A DNA stretch of 9,983 bases from Marine Group II euryarchaeote MED-G33. Its GTDB lineage: Archaea; Thermoplasmatota; Poseidoniia; Poseidoniales; Thalassarchaeaceae. Below the pieces are notes generated by a model. That model was given only the letters and a program-made list of their open reading frames with translations. It had not been told where the DNA came from and did not search any database. Location of the stretch: positions 1 to 9,983 of the forward strand of contig CATISE010000034.1 in assembly GCA_949538655.1 (NCBI GenBank). The letters are read 5' to 3'. This document shows, piece after piece, positions 6,610 through 9,983 of this stretch (the first letter of the stretch is position 1; each line of letters starts with the position of its first letter). The translations under genes and the position numbers were made by a program.

Positions 6610-9600
6610 GACTTCCTCTTCATCGTCCTCTCGGCGAGAGTTCATGAGGAGGGCACCAACGAAGGCACCAACCAGACTCACTGCCACAATACCAGGTGCG
6701 AAGCTTGCAACCGAAGTTGCTGGGCGTAGGCGCACCATTTGTGGTAGTTCCTCATTGGTGAGGTTGTTATTGTCCCAGTTCAACTCTTCAAGCGCTGGTC
6801 GGCGGATCGAGTTGTCGATGTAATCATCCGTGTGCGGGTTGATTGTTCGCACTTCTAGGAACGCTCGAACTTCCTCTGTTGGGTTGTTCAGAGTAACATA
6901 TCCTGTGACTTCAACAGATTCGCCAACACCAGGCACTTCACCTGCAGCCCAGGACAATGTGACCTGGTCTTGGATTAGTGTTGGGTTGTCATCTGCATAG
7001 AAGCGCACCTGCACATCGTGTCCGTAGTTGTACAGACTTGGGTCATCTCCAGAGTTGGTCATGACCATCTTGACTGGCACACGAGTTCCCGGTAGGACCG
7101 CGTTAATGTTTTGCCAGTTGAAGCCATCACCGTTGTATGCCTCATCGAAGTGATAATCTGGTCGTGCTTCCTGAGTATTGATCACTCGGATGTAGAGCGT
7201 CTCACGGATACTTCTCTGCTCGTAGACACCGGATGCGCTCTGTGCGTAGTCGATGTGATCTGGAGCATCAAGCGTATCATGCATCCAGAGATAGACTGTG
7301 CAGTAAACACCGCTTGCAGGCTGCATCTGGTGGATACCACCATCTGCAACACCGTCATTGTCAGCGTCTTGCAAGAAGTCAATCTCCGAGGTTGGAGCAT
7401 CGGTTGCTGCATCGTCAATCAGGTCAATCGCTAGAGTGTCTGCATCGTTGTCCACTGTGATTGAGAAGTAGTTCTCATATACACACAGCGAGGTTTCTTC
7501 AATAGACCAAGTCAACTCATCGACAGGGTGGTCATTGTCAGCCATCAGACGACTTAGATCCCAAGTCAAGTTGTTGGAGTCCTCATCGTCTTCCATAACG
7601 TCCCAGTACCAGTCAAGTTGCATCGAACCGTTTGCGGTCTCAACGAATTGATTCGCGTTGGTGTCGAAGTCCTTGATCTGAGGCTGGTCGTTGACGGGGT
7701 TCACAATGAAGTTCACCGTAACATCAGTTGCCTGTGCGTTTGCGTTTGCGTTATCAGTCAGACTGAGAACGATGTCACAGTTTCCACCAGCTTCGTTGAG
7801 AGTATTCTCTGCAATCGTTAGCACGTTGGTCGCAATTCCGGAGTCGAATGGAACACAAGTGCCCTCATCCTCTGTCCAGGTGTAGACCTGTGGTACTGCC
7901 TCATTGTTCCAATCTGTCTGCGACTGCTCGTTTGCCATATCGACAATGTACGAGCGTGTTGCATTCGATGTGTCACCGAGTTCCTTGGTGATGAGACCGT
8001 TGAAGTTCTCATCGTGGACGTTCAGGTTACCGTCACCGTCATCGTAGAAGACAGGCATGCAATCGAAGCGGTTTGTGTTACAGATCACTGGTGCGTCGTT
8101 GACGTTCCAGATACCTACTTCCATTGTCTGCGTTGCACTTAGACCGTGGCTGTCAGTGACCGTCAGTTGTAGACGGTGGCCACCGAACTGGTTCTCGAGC
8201 GTATCGATTCCGAGTGTCTGGCCTGTCAGCGTGTAGTCATACGGTGTCGGGTAAGCGTGAGAGTTCGTCGAAGCGTCTGTCACAGTCCACGATAGATCAC
8301 CGGATGCATCCTGATAGTCACTGCCCTTATCGGTTAGCGAAATCGTATGCGATCCCGTATCTTCATCGTATGATACATCCACCAAGTTCTCGATAATCGG
8401 CTTGGCACGCATGATATCGATTGTGATATCTTGGTTCGTCGTCATCACCAGTGGTGCGACGGAGTCGTCCCAATCCCAGTAGTCGCCTTCCGCGTTGCGG
8501 ACCTTGACCAGAATCTGGTATGCGTGTGGGTTACCTGGAGCGGTTCCTGTGCCAACGTAGCTTCGTAGTAGCAACAGGTGGTCATCCAGTAGTCCGTCAG
8601 CGAGGTCGCCTCCAGTTAGGTGGAAGTTGCCGAACTGACCGAAGGTCTGACCCGCGGTTGTTGAACCGTTGAAAGGCTGTTCTGGGAACACACCTGCAAC
8701 TTGTCCATCCTGACCGAATGGAGAGTCCCACTGAACCATAGCGATCCAGCGAACATCCTCAGTTGGGTTGCCTAGGCAGGACCATGGAACACGGAACTCG
8801 CTCACTGGAGTGGTCGTGTATGGGTTGCCGACGAAGATGTACGACGTAATCTGCGGACAGCTCGCTGTGACATCGACCCAGGCGCCTGTTGGCATAACCT
8901 TGCGTAGACCCCAGTTGTTGAGATCCTCCATCCACAGCATGTAATCTGCCTTGATTGGCAGAGTGTGCTGTGAGTGCCAGTTGTATCCTGTAGACGAACC
9001 ACCTGGAGCTGTGTCCATGTAGAACAGACCATCAGTCGTTACGAAGGTTGGACCCACGAGTGACATGAACATGTAGTTCGAATCCCATGTGACACGTAGA
9101 TGTGCTCCAGTGGTTGCGTTAACTGCTACCATACCGGGCATCATATCGTCTGCATCGTTCAGAAGGTTGGAACCGAGCCAATCCCAGAGGATACCATCAA
9201 CGGTGATGGTTCGACCGGGGCTGCTTCGCCACGATGGGCTAACATATTCAGCACGACCACCAGGCACAGCAATTTGCTCACCTGTGTTGAGGTTCGTTGC
9301 CATGGCTAGGCTACGGATGTATAGTCCAACATCAGATGCTGGCTGTCCCATGTGTAGAACGGTCAAGTCTAGGAGGTTACCCTCGTGGACAATCGCGTCT
9401 GAATCGACAGTCAACTTGCTTGGCATGAATGGACTGATCATCGAACCGTTGTTGAGAACACCGTTACCGATGCTGGTCACAGTTGAGAACGGACCTGCAT
9501 TGATTTGTGTTGCAACTCCACCACAACTACCCATGTTGCTGGCGATGTAAGCCGGGTCGGTCGAGTAGCATGAGAATGCTGTCTCCCAAGCGACTGGAAC

Positions 9601-9983
9601 GTCACCATATACTGGGTGGTTGAAGATACCAGACATGTTCTCAATGGAACCAGAGGCTCCACCGATTGCCTTCAGAACAGTGTGACCCATTCCAACACCG
9701 CCATTCCAGCGGAAGCTTTCGTGGCCGTCTGCAAGAACACCAATCGCTGCATTGACCGAAAGTCCGGTCATGTCGAGGTCATGGTTACCGCTGCTGGTTA
9801 CAACATCGAGACCTACACCGTAGGTTCCGTTGGCTGCAACTGTTGCACCGTTCGTTGAGACATCTACGTTAGTCACTTCAACAGCTGTTGAGTCACCAAG
9901 GATTGTGGTTCCGGATGCCATGTGCAGGTCGCCGCCTTCCATGGCAAGACCCAGACCGTATCCAGAGACTACAACACCGTTCA
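6034..9983 (-). CDS. Giant multidomain cell-surface protein (adhesin-like) fused to a C-terminal archaeal type IV pilin module; start lies beyond the window
   Basis: The frame is open to the window edge, giving 1315 complete residues of a longer protein. By nucleotide position: about 9983-9630 is Gly/Ala/Val-rich with beta-helix-like periodicity. About 9215-8660 (TVDGILWDWLGSN, LRVTWDSNYMFMSLVG, DGLFYMDTAPGG) resembles CBM9/DOMON-like sugar-binding folds. About 8400-7150 holds three cadherin/Ig-like modules (YDEDTGSHTISL, then seams VNDAPVI and VNDQPQI). About 7170-6810 is a CARDB-like module (VPVKMVMTNSGDD, VQVRFYADDNPTL). A helix at about 6702-6646 and an acidic stretch (REDDEEEVMEK) precede the pilin module. 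Asp-rich loops (YDDGDGNLN, DADNDGVADGG) look calcium-binding. Cys occur as local pairs in most modules, fitting disulfides outside the cell. No catalytic motif is seen, so binding or adhesion is the best guess. The signal peptide should be upstream of the window. Three hairpins follow the stop. Confidence 0.9.
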   Translation of the reverse strand, partial: NGVVVSGYGLGLAMEGGDLHMASGTTILGDSTAVEVTNVDVSTNGATVAANGTYGVGLDVVTSSGNHDLDMTGLSVNAAIGVLADGHESFRWNGGVGMGHTVLKAIGGASGSIENMSGIFNHPVYGDVPVAWETAFSCYSTDPAYIASNMGSCGGVATQINAGPFSTVTSIGNGVLNNGSMISPFMPSKLTVDSDAIVHEGNLLDLTVLHMGQPASDVGLYIRSLAMATNLNTGEQIAVPGGRAEYVSPSWRSSPGRTITVDGILWDWLGSNLLNDADDMMPGMVAVNATTGAHLRVTWDSNYMFMSLVGPTFVTTDGLFYMDTAPGGSSTGYNWHSQHTLPIKADYMLWMEDLNNWGLRKVMPTGAWVDVTASCPQITSYIFVGNPYTTTPVSEFRVPWSCLGNPTEDVRWIAMVQWDSPFGQDGQVAGVFPEQPFNGSTTAGQTFGQFGNFHLTGGDLADGLLDDHLLLLRSYVGTGTAPGNPHAYQILVKVRNAEGDYWDWDDSVAPLVMTTNQDITIDIMRAKPIIENLVDVSYDEDTGSHTISLTDKGSDYQDASGDLSWTVTDASTNSHAYPTPYDYTLTGQTLGIDTLENQFGGHRLQLTVTDSHGLSATQTMEVGIWNVNDAPVICNTNRFDCMPVFYDDGDGNLNVHDENFNGLITKELGDTSNATRSYIVDMANEQSQTDWNNEAVPQVYTWTEDEGTCVPFDSGIATNVLTIAENTLNEAGGNCDIVLSLTDNANANAQATDVTVNFIVNPVNDQPQIKDFDTNANQFVETANGSMQLDWYWDVMEDDEDSNNLTWDLSRLMADNDHPVDELTWSIEETSLCVYENYFSITVDNDADTLAIDLIDDAATDAPTSEIDFLQDADNDGVADGGIHQMQPASGVYCTVYLWMHDTLDAPDHIDYAQSASGVYEQRSIRETLYIRVINTQEARPDYHFDEAYNGDGFNWQNINAVLPGTRVPVKMVMTNSGDDPSLYNYGHDVQVRFYADDNPTLIQDQVTLSWAAGEVPGVGESVEVTGYVTLNNPTEEVRAFLEVRTINPHTDDYIDNSIRRPALEELNWDNNNLTNEELPQMVRLRPATSVASFAPGIVAVSLVGAFVGALLMNSRREDDEEEVMEKTLSGDDEAVSPVIATILLVAITVVLSGVIYVWAQSLASDAGGKATPRLTFDSEAEISDGSNMYWNINVVSHDNELAAQAVYVVVQWTDDAGTVQNHRTSLANPNGVYGFSPSTSDELVTYKDNINCNVDCSAGFGANDEVRIKMVDPASGEVIDNAQVTLQYAPDGGTAVILMTFAAQYNPPSMKATY
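7735..7752 (-). repeat. Three tandem copies of a hexanucleotide in the surface-protein gene
   Basis: The unit TGCGTT (plus strand) is repeated exactly three times and encodes an Asn-Ala repeat (NANANA) in a loop between Ig-like modules. Gain or loss of a unit would keep the frame, so the tract could vary in length between strains. Confidence 0.6.

Noticed and set aside
9089..9550. Plus-strand open frame of 153 codons
   Set aside because: It is antisense to the conserved surface protein, with no recognisable domain or initiation signal.

Overview
The window most likely comes from an archaeon, probably a marine Euryarchaeota lineage of the Poseidoniales (Marine Group II) type. The strongest evidence is a complete archaeal type IV pilin N-terminal signature (AVSPVIATILLVAITVV) in a very large surface protein. 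Ribosome-binding sites of the form GGTGAT/GGAGG and the acidic, Asp-rich multidomain surface protein agree with this. The lineage is inferred from style, with no marker gene to confirm it. Every gene I can support lies on the minus strand, so transcription runs from high to low coordinates. I see no tRNA, rRNA, CRISPR array, transposase or plus-strand gene, and no gene-free stretch longer than about 160 bases.

Region 1 (9983 to 6034) is the 3' part of a giant cell-surface protein whose start lies beyond the window. Its order is: a repetitive Gly/Ala/Val stretch, a domain resembling CBM9/DOMON sugar-binding folds, several cadherin/Ig-like modules with 'VNDAPV'-type seams and Asp-rich loops, a CARDB-like module, a transmembrane helix, a short acidic cytoplasmic tail, and then in the same reading frame a complete type IV pilin module. 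A Met with a Shine-Dalgarno-like sequence begins the pilin module, so it may also be made separately.

Region 2 (6033 to 5878) is a short intergenic stretch filled with three consecutive GC-rich hairpins. One has a C(UUCG)G tetraloop on the transcribed strand. They probably separate the surface-protein transcript from the next unit.

Region 3 (5877 to 1, running out of the window) is a tightly packed five-gene cluster: a HAD/SerB-like phosphatase; a maltose-type ABC importer made of a fused binding-protein/permease (MalE-MalF), a MalG permease with four extra N-terminal membrane helices, and a short MalK ATPase without the usual regulatory tail; and the start of a secreted protein with an AMPK/CBM48-type glycogen-binding domain. 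The last gene is probably an alpha-glucan-degrading enzyme whose catalytic part lies outside the window. Gaps are 25, -3 (overlap), 4 and 5 bases, so the genes are probably co-transcribed and translationally coupled. The simplest reading is an alpha-glucan scavenging operon: a secreted glucan-binding enzyme makes oligosaccharides, the tethered binding protein hands them to the MalFG channel, MalK powers uptake, and the phosphatase may act on a metabolic product.

The unusual points are the adhesin-pilin fusion, the remodelled architecture of all three transporter proteins, a TTG start overlapping the preceding stop, and several strong palindromes at gene ends.
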